Positions 25,288 to 33,294 of a stretch of DNA of 57,887 bases are shown here, piece after piece; position 1 is the stretch's first letter, and every line of letters begins with the position of its first letter. This DNA comes from Pseudarthrobacter oxydans (lineage in GTDB: Bacteria > Actinomycetota > Actinomycetes > Actinomycetales > Micrococcaceae). The notes under the pieces were generated by a model. The model saw only the letters and a list, made by a program, of their open reading frames with translations. It did no database searches and was not told where the DNA came from. The position numbers and the translations under genes were made by a program. The stretch covers positions 1-57,887 of the forward strand of contig NZ_JAUSSN010000016.1 of the NCBI RefSeq assembly GCF_030812335.1, read 5' to 3'.

Positions 25288-25611
25288 ATGACCGATGCCG
25301 TACCCGGTGCGCCGTCCACCACCGCTGTCCATCTGATTCCGGTGTTCGAAGCCAAACGCGGCTTCGAACACGAGTTGGCGCGGCTCCTGTCTGATCTTCA
25401 AACTGCCAGCCGCCTTGACGACGGCTGCTTGGAATACTCGGTCTTCAACGACGCGGAGGCACCGGGCACGTTCCTGCTTTACGAAAAGTGGACGAGCAGT
25501 ACGGCCTTGGACGTCCACAATGAGCAGCAGCACGTCAAAGACTTTCTCGTAGCCGCACAACAGGTCATGGCCCGGGACCTCAGGGTGCACCGTCTCGACC
25601 CTCTTTCGTAG
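25288..25611 (+). CDS. Antibiotic biosynthesis monooxygenase (ABM)-fold protein
   Basis: A 107-residue protein starting at the ATG at 25288, after GAGAGGGAACCC. It has the dimeric alpha+beta barrel (ABM/YgiN) pattern: VHLIPVFEAKRGFEHELARL, then DDGCLEYSVFNDAEAPGTFL and LYEKWTSSTALDVHNEQQHV. Such proteins act as cofactor-free quinol monooxygenases, decarboxylases or small-molecule scavengers. Embedded in a sugar module, its role is unclear; detoxification of reactive keto-sugar by-products is one guess. It is placed between the two hairpin-separated halves of the module. Confidence 0.85.
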   Translation: MTDAVPGAPSTTAVHLIPVFEAKRGFEHELARLLSDLQTASRLDDGCLEYSVFNDAEAPGTFLLYEKWTSSTALDVHNEQQHVKDFLVAAQQVMARDLRVHRLDPLS

Positions 25612-25663
25612 CTCCCTCCCCCTCACTCAATACTGGCTGCACCCATCAATGAAGGAGCCTGAC

Positions 25664-26665
25664 ATGGCCCGCCCGTACACCCTGTTCACCGGCCAGTGGG
25701 CCGACCTGCCGTTCGAGGAAGTCGCGCGCCTGGCCTCCGGCTGGGGCTACGACGGCCTGGAAATCGCCGTCTCCGGGGACCACCTGGACGCCTGGCGCTG
25801 GGACGAACCCGGCTACGTCGAGGCCAAGCTCGCCGTCCTGGAGAAATACAATCTCAAGGTCTGGGCCATCTCCAACCACCTCAAGGGCCAGGCCGTGTGC
25901 GATGACCCGATCGATTTCCGCCACGAGGCCATCGTCGGGGCCAGGGTCTGGGGCGACGGCGACCCGGAAGGCGTCCGCACCCGCGCGGCCGAGGAAATGC
26001 AGCACACCGCCCGGCTCGCCCGCGCCCTGGGCGTGGACACCGTCGTCGGGTTCACCGGCTCCTCCATCTGGCAGTACGTCGCGATGTTCCCGCCCGTCCC
26101 GGAAAAGGTCATCGAGGCCGGCTACCAGGACTTCGCCGACCGCTGGAACCCCATCCTGGACGTCTTCGACGAATGCGGCGTCCGCTTCGCCCACGAGGTC
26201 CACCCTTCCGAGATCGCCTACGACTACTGGACCACCGTCCGGACCCTCGAGGCGATCGGCCACCGCGAGGCGTTCGGGCTGAACTGGGACCCCTCCCACT
26301 TCATGTGGCAGGGCATCGACCCGGTCTCCTTCATCTGGGACTTCAAGGACCGGATCTACCACGTCGACTGCAAGGACACGAAGCTGCGCCCCACAGGCCG
26401 GAACACCGTGATGGGCTCCCACCTGCCCTGGGGCGACCCGCGCCGGGGCTGGGACTTCGTCTCCGCCGGCCGCGGCGACGTCCCCTGGGAGTCCTCCTTC
26501 CGCGCCCTGGCCGCGATCGGCTACGACGGCCCCATCTCGATCGAATGGGAGGACGCCGGGATGGACCGGCTCCACGGCGCCCCCGAGGCCCTCGCCAACC
26601 TCAAAAAGTACGACTTCCCGGCGTCGAACACCTCCTTCGACGCCGCCTTCAGCGCCAAGGACTAA
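25664..26665 (+). CDS. Sugar-phosphate isomerase/epimerase-fold enzyme (second copy)
   Basis: A 333-residue xylose-isomerase-like TIM barrel. I use the ATG at 25664 because AAGGAG lies 8 bases upstream; an in-frame ATG at 25649 has no such site. Metal-ligand motifs: GYDGLEIAVSGDHLDAWRWD, VRFAHEVHPSEIAYDYW, GLNWDPSHFMWQGIDP, IYHVDCKDTKLRPTGRNTVM and ISIEWEDAGMDRL. It is longer than the first copy and belongs to a different subgroup, as expected for LgdB1/LgdB2-type partners. Codon use is more strictly GC-ending than in the neighbours, with long runs of C at third positions, hinting at higher expression or separate origin. Confidence 0.85.
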   Translation: MARPYTLFTGQWADLPFEEVARLASGWGYDGLEIAVSGDHLDAWRWDEPGYVEAKLAVLEKYNLKVWAISNHLKGQAVCDDPIDFRHEAIVGARVWGDGDPEGVRTRAAEEMQHTARLARALGVDTVVGFTGSSIWQYVAMFPPVPEKVIEAGYQDFADRWNPILDVFDECGVRFAHEVHPSEIAYDYWTTVRTLEAIGHREAFGLNWDPSHFMWQGIDPVSFIWDFKDRIYHVDCKDTKLRPTGRNTVMGSHLPWGDPRRGWDFVSAGRGDVPWESSFRALAAIGYDGPISIEWEDAGMDRLHGAPEALANLKKYDFPASNTSFDAAFSAKD

Positions 26666-26717
26666 AGTCATGACCGTTCACTCTCGCATTTCGGCGGGAG
26701 AGGTCTTCCAGTATTTC

Positions 26718-26729
26718 GTGACTCGTCAC
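26718..26729. promoter_or_regulatory. Third LacI-operator-like dyad, downstream of the sugar module
   Basis: GTGACTCGTCAC has the same GTGAC/GTCAC arms and 2-nt centre as the two operators at 17613-17653, differing only in the centre (TC instead of CG). It lies 53 bp after the last gene of the module. It may serve DNA looping, or be left over from a further LacI-controlled gene now lost. Confidence 0.5.
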
Positions 26730-26749
26730 CGTTGACCCGGGCCCGGCTT

Positions 26750-26860
26750 TCAGCCCTGACAGGCCTTACGGCGCGCAGCCTGTCGCACTGCCTCATCCCA
26801 TGCCGAATCGGACATGGCCAGCAGGCCACGCTCAACGATCGGCCGTTCCTCGTCAGTCAT
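26750..26860 (-). pseudogene. Short ORF remnant, unknown
   Basis: A 36-codon frame reading MTDEERPIVERGLLAMSDSA and ending RQAARRKACQG. Its composition is protein-like (charged helices), and the end is abrupt, as if a longer gene had been cut. I recognise no family. No ribosome site of note is seen. Confidence 0.3.
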
Positions 26861-26938
26861 GCCGGCAACGACCGTGTCGGCGCCTCAAAGCCATAGTTAA
26901 AAGTAGTGCAGACGGCTTTGCGACAGATCGCCTGTTGT

Positions 26939-26978
26939 TCAGGCGGGTTTGAACAGACGCGTGTTCAAACCCGCCTGC
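26939..26978. repeat. Long perfect inverted repeat
   Basis: A 16-bp stem, CAGGCGGGTTTGAACA / TGTTCAAACCCGCCTG (26940-26955 and 26962-26977), with a 6-nt loop GACGCG. No T-run follows on either side, so it is not a standard terminator. It could be a bidirectional terminator of the actinobacterial type, a recombination or IS-end scar, or a protein-binding dyad. Confidence 0.7.
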
Positions 26979-27137
26979 ACAACCCCCGGGCTACCGCGGA
27001 TGCCGTGCAGACGACTTCGAAATGCGACATCCTCGGCATTCCTTACGCAACCTCAAAGCGGCCCGACTGTCTCAGTAATCGATCGTTTTAAGGAATCCGG
27101 GTGGGACGTGCAATGGCCTAGCCAGGGATCGAGGAGG

Positions 27138-28214
27138 TCAGGGTTCGAGGAGGCCCCGGGGGTCTTCGCCGCTCAGTGCTGCCTGGAGGAGGCGGGTGAG
27201 GTTCTCGGTAGTGACGGGGCGCGGGTTCGATGCCGGTACGGTCGGCTGGACGACGGCGGCGGCTTCGGCGACCCCGTCCGCGGCAAACCCGTAGTCAGAC
27301 AGAGCTTTGGGTGCGTCCAGGCGTTTGCGGAGTTCCTGGAGTCCGGTCAGTGCGTCGGCAGTGCCGAACGCTGCGGCGATGCGAGCTTCGGCGTCGGAAG
27401 CATAAGGGGCGTTGAATGCGAGAACGTAGGGCAGTACGGTGGCGTGGGTCTGGGCATGGGGGAGATTAAAGGTGCCGCCCAGGACGTGGCAGATTTTGTG
27501 GTGCAGCCCGGCGCCGGCGGACGCGAACGCGACGGCGGAGAGGTAGGCGCCGTACAGGGCCTGCTCGCGCCCCTCGGCACCTGCGGGGTCTTCGGTGATG
27601 AGGGGCAGGCCGTGGCTGAGGGCGCGGATGCCTTCGGCGCCGAGCGCTGCGTTGATGGGGTCGGCGCGGGGGGCCCACATGGAGTCGATGCAGTGAGCAA
27701 TGCCGTTCAGGCCGGAGGCCACGGACATGGCCACGGGCAGGGCCAGCGTCAGTGCCGCGTCGTAGATGACGGTGACGGGCAGGACGGCATCGTCCACTCC
27801 GGTGGTTTTTCGAGATGCTTCGGTTAGGCCCCACACGTTGGTGGCTTCCGAGCCGGCATAGGTGGTGGGCACGGCAATGATCGGCAGGCGCAAGGTCATC
27901 GCGATCGCCTTAGCGAGTCCCGTCGTCGAGCCCCCGCCCACACAGACGAGCAGGTCGATGCCGTGCTCGCCTGCTGCGGCGCGGGCCTTCTCTGCGGTTT
28001 CGATGGGCACGTGCATCGCCACGTCGTGGTGCCACAGCGCCACCTCGACGTCGGCGGCCACCGTACATGCCGTCTTCCTCACGCGCTCCGAAGTGATCAC
28101 CATCAGGCGCTGCGCACCCAGGCGGGCCACTTCGGAGGCGAGGCTCGCAGCGGCGGCGCCGGTGCCGAAAAGGACACGCTGGCCCAGGGTCACATGCTCA
28201 AAAGTCAGGCCCAT
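27138..28214 (-). CDS. Maleylacetate reductase (iron-type alcohol dehydrogenase family)
   Basis: A 358-residue protein. The N-terminal nucleotide domain contains GIDLLVCVGGGSTTGLAKAI, the family GGGS motif; the segment IAVPTTYAGSEATNVWGLTE is characteristic of maleylacetate reductases. The metal-site region has GIAHCIDSMWAPRADPINAA and GLHHKICHVLGGTFNLPHAQ followed by THATVLPYV. It reduces maleylacetate to 3-oxoadipate with NAD(P)H, the step that joins hydroxyquinol or chlorocatechol degradation to the oxoadipate pathway. The ATG at 28214 follows GGGAGGACTGACT. It is separated from the HpaB-type gene by a terminator-like hairpin and so may have its own promoter in the gap 28215-28363. Confidence 0.9.
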   Translation of the reverse strand: MGLTFEHVTLGQRVLFGTGAAAASLASEVARLGAQRLMVITSERVRKTACTVAADVEVALWHHDVAMHVPIETAEKARAAAGEHGIDLLVCVGGGSTTGLAKAIAMTLRLPIIAVPTTYAGSEATNVWGLTEASRKTTGVDDAVLPVTVIYDAALTLALPVAMSVASGLNGIAHCIDSMWAPRADPINAALGAEGIRALSHGLPLITEDPAGAEGREQALYGAYLSAVAFASAGAGLHHKICHVLGGTFNLPHAQTHATVLPYVLAFNAPYASDAEARIAAAFGTADALTGLQELRKRLDAPKALSDYGFAADGVAEAAAVVQPTVPASNPRPVTTENLTRLLQAALSGEDPRGLLEP

Positions 28215-28363
28215 AGTCAGTCCTCCCGGTTCACGATTGCGGCTTCGATGTCTTTCACACGGGATGCAAGGCAGTCCCCCGGCGCGGGCAGATCGAAGTC
28301 GGTACGCCGTGTGGATTGTCGGGTCTTTGTCGTCTGCGGCCAGCGATGCCTCATACCGGGTGA

Positions 28364-28396
28364 GCGGCGCTCCCTATGTTGGACTGGGAGCGCCGC
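28364..28396 (-). terminator. Terminator-like hairpin after the HpaB-type gene
   Basis: An 11-bp perfect stem, GCGGCGCTCCC / GGGAGCGCCGC, with an 11-nt loop, starting 14 bp past the stop of the monooxygenase gene in the minus direction. No U-tract follows, which is usual for actinobacterial terminators. It separates the hydroxylase unit from maleylacetate reductase. Confidence 0.7.
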
Positions 28397-28410
28397 TTAT
28401 TCGGAAGTGA

Positions 28411-30027
28411 TTAGCTGCGCTTGAGGAACAAGCTGACGTCGTCGTTGCTGATCAGGTCGGGCACGGTCCAGCCGTCCAGGTCGTATTCGGCGAGGCACTG
28501 GTCCGCGAAGCCCTTCATGTAGTCCGTGGTGCCCTGGGCCTGCGCGGCGAAGAGGATCTCGGCCTTTACGTTCTCGTGGTTGCCGGAGTAGTTCCGCTCG
28601 TAGAGTTCATGCCGGCCGCCAAACTCGGTGCCGATCGAGTCCCAGAGCAGCTTCATCAGCTTCACCCGGTCCACGGCCTCGACGCCGTCGGAGCCGCGGA
28701 TGTACTTGTCCAGGTAGGGCCGGATTTCCGGGGTCTTGAAGTCCAGGGCTGACGAGTTCAGGTAGATCAGGCCGGATGCGACGTCCTGTTCGATGATTTC
28801 CTTGATCCGCGGGTAGCCGATGGACATGAACATCCGGTAGGACAGTCCGTAGTCGAGCTTGGGCAGCACGGTGCCGTTGGGGCCCTGGTCGGGGTTCAGG
28901 GTCATGCCGTCGATCAGCGCGTAGAACATGTTGCGCCAGCCCAGGACCTCGCCCACCCGGGTCTGGACGCCGCGGAAGTCCTGCGTTCCGGCGACTTCCA
29001 GGGCCTTCATCAGCAGCCCGGCGATGAAGTCGAGCTTGGTGGCGAGGCGGATCACACCCTGGAAGGTGAAGCGGTTGATGAAGCCGGTCTGCGGGAAGAA
29101 GTTGTTGACCTTCTCCACATCCCCGTAGGCGAAGACGTTCTCCCACGGGATCAGGACCTTATCGAAGATGAAGACCGAGTCGTTCTCGTCCATCCGGCTC
29201 GAGAGCGGGTAGTCGAACGGGGTGCCCATCACGGCGGCCTGGTGGGCGTAGGAGGCCCGGCTGATCAGCTTCACACCCGGCGCGTCCATCGGCACCGTGC
29301 AGATCAGCGCGAATTCCTTGCGCTTGATCGGCAGGCCGTAGTGCGCGATGAAGTTGTAGTTGGTGATCGCGGAACCGGTCGCGACAACTTTAGCGCCGGA
29401 GACGATCAGGCCCGAGCCAGTTTCCTTCTCGACCTTCATGAACACATCGCCGACCTGGTCCGCCGGGAGGTGCCGGTCCACCGGCGGGTTGATGATCGCG
29501 TGGTTCCAGTACAGGACCTTCTCCTGCGATTCCTTGTACCATCGCTTGGCGTTCTCCTGGAACGGCTCGTAGAAGTCCGTGTTGCCGCCCAGGGTGCCCA
29601 GGAACGCCGCCTTGTAGTCCGGTGAGCGGCCCAGCCAGCCGTAGCTCATCCGGGACCAGGTCTCGATCGCGACGCGGTCCTTCTTCAGGTCCTCGACGCT
29701 GTGCGGGGTGCGGAAGAAGGACATCGTCTTGCCGCCGGACCCGGTGTCCGTGGGCACCATCAGCTTGTCCTGCAGCTCGGGCTTGTGCATCGCGTCGTAC
29801 AGCCGGGCGGCCATCCGGATCGAGTTCCGGAACGCCGGGTGGGTAGTGACGTCCTTGACACGCTCACCGTAAATCCAGACCTCACGGTCATCCTGCAGAG
29901 ACTTAATGTACTCATCCCCGGTCATCGGCATCTTCGGATTCGCCGGCGTCGTTCTCTCACTCATCGACGGCGTGGACGACACCGAGGACTCGGTGGCTGG
30001 AACTGACTGGTCAACAATTTCGGTCAT
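28411..30027 (-). CDS. FADH2-dependent phenol monooxygenase, HpaB/PheA1 family
   Basis: A 538-residue member of the acyl-CoA-dehydrogenase-fold flavin monooxygenases. Recognisable stretches include MTGDEYIKSLQDDREVWIYG, ERVKDVTTHPAFRNSIRMAA, MSYGWLGRSPDYKAAFLGTL and GSGLIVSGAKVVATGSAITN. Length and sequence fit PheA1, the large component of actinobacterial two-component phenol hydroxylases, better than 4-hydroxyphenylacetate hydroxylase itself. It would hydroxylate phenol to catechol with FADH2 from the reductase encoded 69 bp upstream. Related proteins act on chlorophenols, nitrophenols or resorcinol, so the substrate is not certain. The catechol product would be cleaved by CatA, encoded just upstream. 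Confidence 0.87.
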   Translation of the reverse strand: MTEIVDQSVPATESSVSSTPSMSERTTPANPKMPMTGDEYIKSLQDDREVWIYGERVKDVTTHPAFRNSIRMAARLYDAMHKPELQDKLMVPTDTGSGGKTMSFFRTPHSVEDLKKDRVAIETWSRMSYGWLGRSPDYKAAFLGTLGGNTDFYEPFQENAKRWYKESQEKVLYWNHAIINPPVDRHLPADQVGDVFMKVEKETGSGLIVSGAKVVATGSAITNYNFIAHYGLPIKRKEFALICTVPMDAPGVKLISRASYAHQAAVMGTPFDYPLSSRMDENDSVFIFDKVLIPWENVFAYGDVEKVNNFFPQTGFINRFTFQGVIRLATKLDFIAGLLMKALEVAGTQDFRGVQTRVGEVLGWRNMFYALIDGMTLNPDQGPNGTVLPKLDYGLSYRMFMSIGYPRIKEIIEQDVASGLIYLNSSALDFKTPEIRPYLDKYIRGSDGVEAVDRVKLMKLLWDSIGTEFGGRHELYERNYSGNHENVKAEILFAAQAQGTTDYMKGFADQCLAEYDLDGWTVPDLISNDDVSLFLKRS

Positions 30028-30096
30028 GATCGTCCCTTTCAGGGGAGGGGTCTCTGAGCGGTGAGGAAATTTCAGAAGTGCTTGGTGTGATCCGGG

Positions 30097-30678
30097 CTAG
30101 TGCGTGGAGCCGTGAAGCGGCTTGAAGGAGCTGGAGCCGGCGAACCAGCCCGATTCGGGGGCGTCGCCGGAGTGATCCCAAGGGGCACCCTCAACGAGCC
30201 TGCCGATCTGGCGGAATTTGCCGCCGAAGAACAGGAGCGGTTCCCGCGTGGTGATTTCCATGCCGATGACCTCGCCGACGACGATGATGTGGTCGCCGCC
30301 GTCGTAGACGTTCCACGGCCGGCATTCGAGCGTGGCTGCATTCCGGGTCAGCACCGGGACATTGCCGTCCAAGGTCCAATCCGGCTCCTCGTCGAGGACC
30401 TTGCCGGCGAAATGCAGGGCCACATCCATCTGTTCGAGGGACAGTATGTTGATGGCGAAGGCGGCACCTTCGAGGTAGCGGGCGGCGCGCGAGGTCCGGG
30501 TCAGGGTGACCTGGGCGAGCGGCGGGTCCAGGGAGACGGCGGTGAAGGCATTGACCGTGGCGCCGTGCGGGACACCGTCGTCGGACCGGCACGTCACCAC
30601 CGTGACGCCGGTGGCAAACGTGCCGAAGGCGTGGCGCAGTTCGCGGGTGTCAATGGCCCCCATGACTTCCTGAGTCAT
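30097..30678 (-). CDS. Flavin reductase, small component of the phenol hydroxylase
   Basis: A 193-residue protein. I start it at the ATG at 30678 because AGAAAGGAGGAGTCG is right upstream; a longer frame to 30705 would include that ribosome site. Family motifs: LRHAFGTFATGVTVVTCRSD, GATVNAFTAVSLDPPLAQVT and the later GDHIIVVGEVIGMEITTREP. It uses NAD(P)H to make FADH2, which diffuses to the HpaB-type oxygenase (PheA2/HpaC role). It precedes the oxygenase gene in transcription order, the reverse of many pheA1A2 pairs. Confidence 0.92.
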   Translation of the reverse strand: MTQEVMGAIDTRELRHAFGTFATGVTVVTCRSDDGVPHGATVNAFTAVSLDPPLAQVTLTRTSRAARYLEGAAFAINILSLEQMDVALHFAGKVLDEEPDWTLDGNVPVLTRNAATLECRPWNVYDGGDHIIVVGEVIGMEITTREPLLFFGGKFRQIGRLVEGAPWDHSGDAPESGWFAGSSSFKPLHGSTH

Positions 30679-30769
30679 CGACTCCTCCTTTCTGCTTGTG
30701 GCCACTACCGTGGCGGCGGCCTAATTTTGGGCGTGCGGCCTTATGGCGGGTACGGGTGGTGTACGGGTT

Positions 30770-30804
30770 GGGCCCGGGGTCGACAGTGTTCCGGCCCCGG
30801 GCCC
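30770..30804 (-). terminator. Terminator-like hairpin after catA
   Basis: Stem GGGCCCGGGG / CCCCGGGCCC (10 bp), loop about 15 nt, located 12 bp beyond the catA stop in the minus direction. With the hairpin after the oxygenase gene it splits the region into LysR-catBCA, hydroxylase, and maleylacetate reductase units. The stem is very GC-rich and partly self-palindromic, so the exact pairing is not unique. Confidence 0.5.
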
Positions 30805-30816
30805 GGGACTGGAGCT

Positions 30817-31665
30817 TTAGTCCTGGGGGTCGAGAACGAAGTTGTAGGTGACTTCGCGGCCCCTGCCGTCGGCGCGCTCTGAGGGAGCGAGCACGAGTTC
30901 CGGCTTCACGGCAGAGGCGATGTCGTCGGCGACGTGCTCGTCGCCTTCGAAGTAAAGCTGGGTGGTGATGAGCTGGTGCTCCGGCGCTGAAACCTTCAAG
31001 TGAAGGTGGGCGGGCCGCCAGGCGTGCCAGCCAGCCGCGGCGATAAGGGCACCGCAGGCGCCGTCGGTGGGGATCTGGTAAGGCGCCGGCTGCATGGTGT
31101 TGATCTGGAAGTTGCCCTGGGCATCGGCAACGATGGAGCCGCGGAGGTTCCATTCCGGCAGCCCGGGGGCGAACTGGGAGTAGAAGCCAAGGTCATCGGC
31201 GTGCCACAGTTCGATCAGCGCCCCGGCGAGCGGCTCACCGGCGACATTCGTGACCTGACCCTGGAACAGCAGCGGGGTGCCGGGTTCGTCGTCGCGCATC
31301 GGCAGCGTGGCCGGGGTGTTCTGCGAGGGGGCGTTAGGGATGTAGTACGGTCCCTCGATGGTGCCCTTGGAACCGTGCCGGTTGGCGTTGGCGACCTCCT
31401 CAACTGAGTGTTCCACCCAGACGTCCAGGAACAGCGGCCATTCGCCGTCCTCGCCTACCTGGATAAGCCAGGCCTTGAAGGCGTTGTACTCGTCATAGGT
31501 GACTTTCTCATCCAGGACGGTGTCGTTGATCGCCTTGATGATGCGGCCGGCCAGCGTGCTGACGCGTTCCTGGCTCGTGCCGGCGCCGATGTGCTTGTTC
31601 TCCCGGAAGCGGGCGGTGGCCCCCGCGCCGGAGGATGCGGCAGTGGCTTGGATTTCCGTTGTCAT
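30817..31665 (-). CDS. catA: Catechol 1,2-dioxygenase (intradiol)
   Basis: A 282-residue protein. I start at the ATG at 31665, after AAGGGAGTCACC; the open frame to 31785 runs into the regulatory site. The N-terminal helical dimerisation part (VTYDEYNAFKAWLIQVGEDG, then EWPLFLDVWVEHSVEEV) is the actinobacterial CatA type and differs from the hydroxyquinol dioxygenases, which have a different helix there. Iron ligands are visible: Tyr in IEGPYYIPNAP, Tyr in PAPYQIPTDG, and two His in GWHAWRPAHLHLKVSAP. It cleaves catechol to cis,cis-muconate. A copy of the composite LysR-type site lies 145-190 bp upstream, giving it its own promoter. Confidence 0.92.
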   Translation of the reverse strand: MTTEIQATAASSGAGATARFRENKHIGAGTSQERVSTLAGRIIKAINDTVLDEKVTYDEYNAFKAWLIQVGEDGEWPLFLDVWVEHSVEEVANANRHGSKGTIEGPYYIPNAPSQNTPATLPMRDDEPGTPLLFQGQVTNVAGEPLAGALIELWHADDLGFYSQFAPGLPEWNLRGSIVADAQGNFQINTMQPAPYQIPTDGACGALIAAAGWHAWRPAHLHLKVSAPEHQLITTQLYFEGDEHVADDIASAVKPELVLAPSERADGRGREVTYNFVLDPQD

Positions 31666-31809
31666 GGTGACTCCCTTGTCAAAGAATGGTTGCGCCGGAA
31701 CCTTGGTCAGAAACGTTCGAGGGGTTCCGGTGTGTCGTGTCTGATGCTGCTTAGTGCTGCACATCACATCCGGTGTTGTTTCCACGATATTGCCCTCATT
31801 GAGCGAGGG

Positions 31810-31852
31810 GAAATACCTATTTCCGGATCATTGAAAGCTCTTCGATATGAAT
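31810..31852 (-). promoter_or_regulatory. Composite LysR-type site, copy A (before catA)
   Basis: GAAATACCTATTT-N14-GCTCTT-N6-GAAT (plus-strand reading), identical in layout to copy B at 34286-34328. The first dyad is GGAAATA-CC-TATTTCC (31809-31824). The second, imperfect, is GAAAGCTCTTC (31833-31843), centred about 21 bp away. It sits between catC (stop at 31863) and catA (start at 31665). Confidence 0.75.
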
Positions 31853-31862
31853 GCGGTGCGTG

Positions 31863-32141
31863 CTATTCGACGGCGGACGGGTGCTTGGCCAGCGGCGTGA
31901 CGTTGATGTCCATGTACGGGAAGAGCGGCAGTCCGGACAGCAGCGTGTGCAACTCGTCGTTGTCCGCGACGTCGAACACCGAGTAGTTGGAGTACTCGCC
32001 CACGACCCGCCACAAGTGCGGCCAGCGGCCGTCGTGCTGGAGCTGCTGGGAGTACTCCCGTTCCTCCGCCTTGATGGCGTCGGCGTGTTCTTTGGGCATA
32101 TCCGGGGGAATATTGACGTCCATGCGGACCAGGTAGAGCAT
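31863..32141 (-). CDS. catC: Muconolactone delta-isomerase
   Basis: A 92-residue protein, the usual CatC size. It starts at the ATG at 32141, following AAAGGAAAACCTC; the longer open frame overlaps catB. The sequence MLYLVRMDVNIPPDMPKEHA, then DAIKAEEREYSQQLQHDGRW and a final strand LPLFPYMDINVTPLAKHPSA is typical. It converts muconolactone to 3-oxoadipate enol-lactone and forms decamers in known relatives. A related protein, ClcF, dehalogenates chloromuconolactone in Rhodococcus; the two cannot be separated by eye. It lies 52 bp after catB in the same direction. Confidence 0.93.
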   Translation of the reverse strand: MLYLVRMDVNIPPDMPKEHADAIKAEEREYSQQLQHDGRWPHLWRVVGEYSNYSVFDVADNDELHTLLSGLPLFPYMDINVTPLAKHPSAVE

Positions 32142-32193
32142 GAGGTTTTCCTTTCGGTGTGGGGTTTCTGAGGGCAGGTTCGGGCGGACGGAC

Positions 32194-33294
32194 CTAGTCC
32201 TGGCGGTACTTCTGCAGCTTGTCGGCGTCGATGGCTGCCCCGACGCCGGGGACCTCGCGGACCCGGATGGCGCCGTCGTTGATTTCGAGCGGCTCCGCAA
32301 GCAGGTCATCCGTCATGTCCAGGTAGTTGGAGAGCTCCCCGGCCCGCCGGGAGCTGGCCTCGAAGGCCGCGCCGAAGGTGACCGTGGCGAGGCTGCCGAC
32401 CTGGGTGTCGATCTGGTTGCCCATCGTGACGTCCACGCCGAGGCCCTCGCAGAGGCCGAGGATCTGCTGGGCCTCGGTGAAACCGCTGCGCGCGGTCTTA
32501 ATGCAGATCGCGTTGCTTCCGCCGGAGAGCAGTTCCCGGGAGACGTCGCCGAGGGTGGGGACGCTTTCGTCGCCCACGATCGGGATGCTCGAGTGCTGGA
32601 CCAGCCGGCGCCGTCCCATCGCCTCGGCGGCATCGCACGGCTCCTCCAGCATTGACAGTCCCAGGCCTTCGGTCCGGCGGAGCACCTCCATGGCCTCGTT
32701 CGCCGTCCACCCGCGGTTGGCGTCGAGGTAGATCTCGGTGTCCGCACCGAGGCCTTCCCGCAGCACATGGCAGGCCTCGACGTCCAGGGAGAGCGGCCGC
32801 CGGCCAACCTTGAGCTTGAAGGTGTCGATGCCGTACGTTTCACGGAACCTCAGCGCTTCCTCGAGGAGCTCGGCGGCGGGCTTGAAGCCCAGCATGTGCG
32901 ACACCCGCATGCTGTCGCTGAAGCCGCCCAGCAGCTTGTGCACCGGGGTGCCCAGCGAAATCCCGATGACATCCCAGAGTGCGATGTCCAGGGCCCCCTT
33001 GGCCGTGGGGTTGTTGACCGTGCGCCGGAGCAGCTGCTGGACCTTGGAGCGGTCCATCGGGTCCATCCCGATGAGCTGCGGGGCAAAGACCTTGGTCACC
33101 ACCGACACGATCGAATCCTGGGTTTCGCCGTATGTGTAGGGCCGCGGAGGAGTGTCTGCCACGCCGCAGATACCCGCGTCCGTGTGGATCCGGATCAGCA
33201 CATGTTCCGCGGCGCTCACCTCGCCGCTGGCGAACTTCAGCGGCCGTGCGTACGGGATGGCATAGGGAATGGCCTCGATTCGTGTGATCTTCAC
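32194..33294 (-). CDS. catB: Muconate cycloisomerase
   Basis: A 366-residue enolase-superfamily enzyme. The start is the GTG at 33294, whose GTGA overlaps the LysR stop; AAAGGACAG lies upstream. Active-site features: the KxK motif in DTFKLKVGRRPLS, Asp in EIYLDANRGWTANEAM, Glu in LSMLEEPCDAAEAM, and the Asp-Glu pair in IPIVGDESVPTLGD, followed by Lys in AICIKTARSGFTEAQQ. It lactonises cis,cis-muconate to muconolactone. Together with catC and catA it gives the upper ortho-cleavage branch. Whether it also accepts chloromuconates cannot be judged by eye. Confidence 0.92.
   Translation of the reverse strand: MKITRIEAIPYAIPYARPLKFASGEVSAAEHVLIRIHTDAGICGVADTPPRPYTYGETQDSIVSVVTKVFAPQLIGMDPMDRSKVQQLLRRTVNNPTAKGALDIALWDVIGISLGTPVHKLLGGFSDSMRVSHMLGFKPAAELLEEALRFRETYGIDTFKLKVGRRPLSLDVEACHVLREGLGADTEIYLDANRGWTANEAMEVLRRTEGLGLSMLEEPCDAAEAMGRRRLVQHSSIPIVGDESVPTLGDVSRELLSGGSNAICIKTARSGFTEAQQILGLCEGLGVDVTMGNQIDTQVGSLATVTFGAAFEASSRRAGELSNYLDMTDDLLAEPLEINDGAIRVREVPGVGAAIDADKLQKYRQD

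Larger units (their letters stand above)
26666..27137. other. Junction region between sugar and aromatic modules
   Basis: About 470 bp with no intact gene. It holds a third operator-like dyad (26718-26729), a 36-codon minus-strand ORF remnant (26750-26860) and a long perfect inverted repeat (26939-26977). The mixture of regulatory scrap, remnant and repeat suggests a rearrangement junction. Confidence 0.5.

Noticed and set aside
30817..31665. Hydroxyquinol 1,2-dioxygenase
   Set aside because: The neighbouring maleylacetate reductase suggests it, but the N-terminal helices (EWPLFLDVWVEHSVEEV) and C-terminus fit catechol 1,2-dioxygenase, and catB and catC lie directly upstream.
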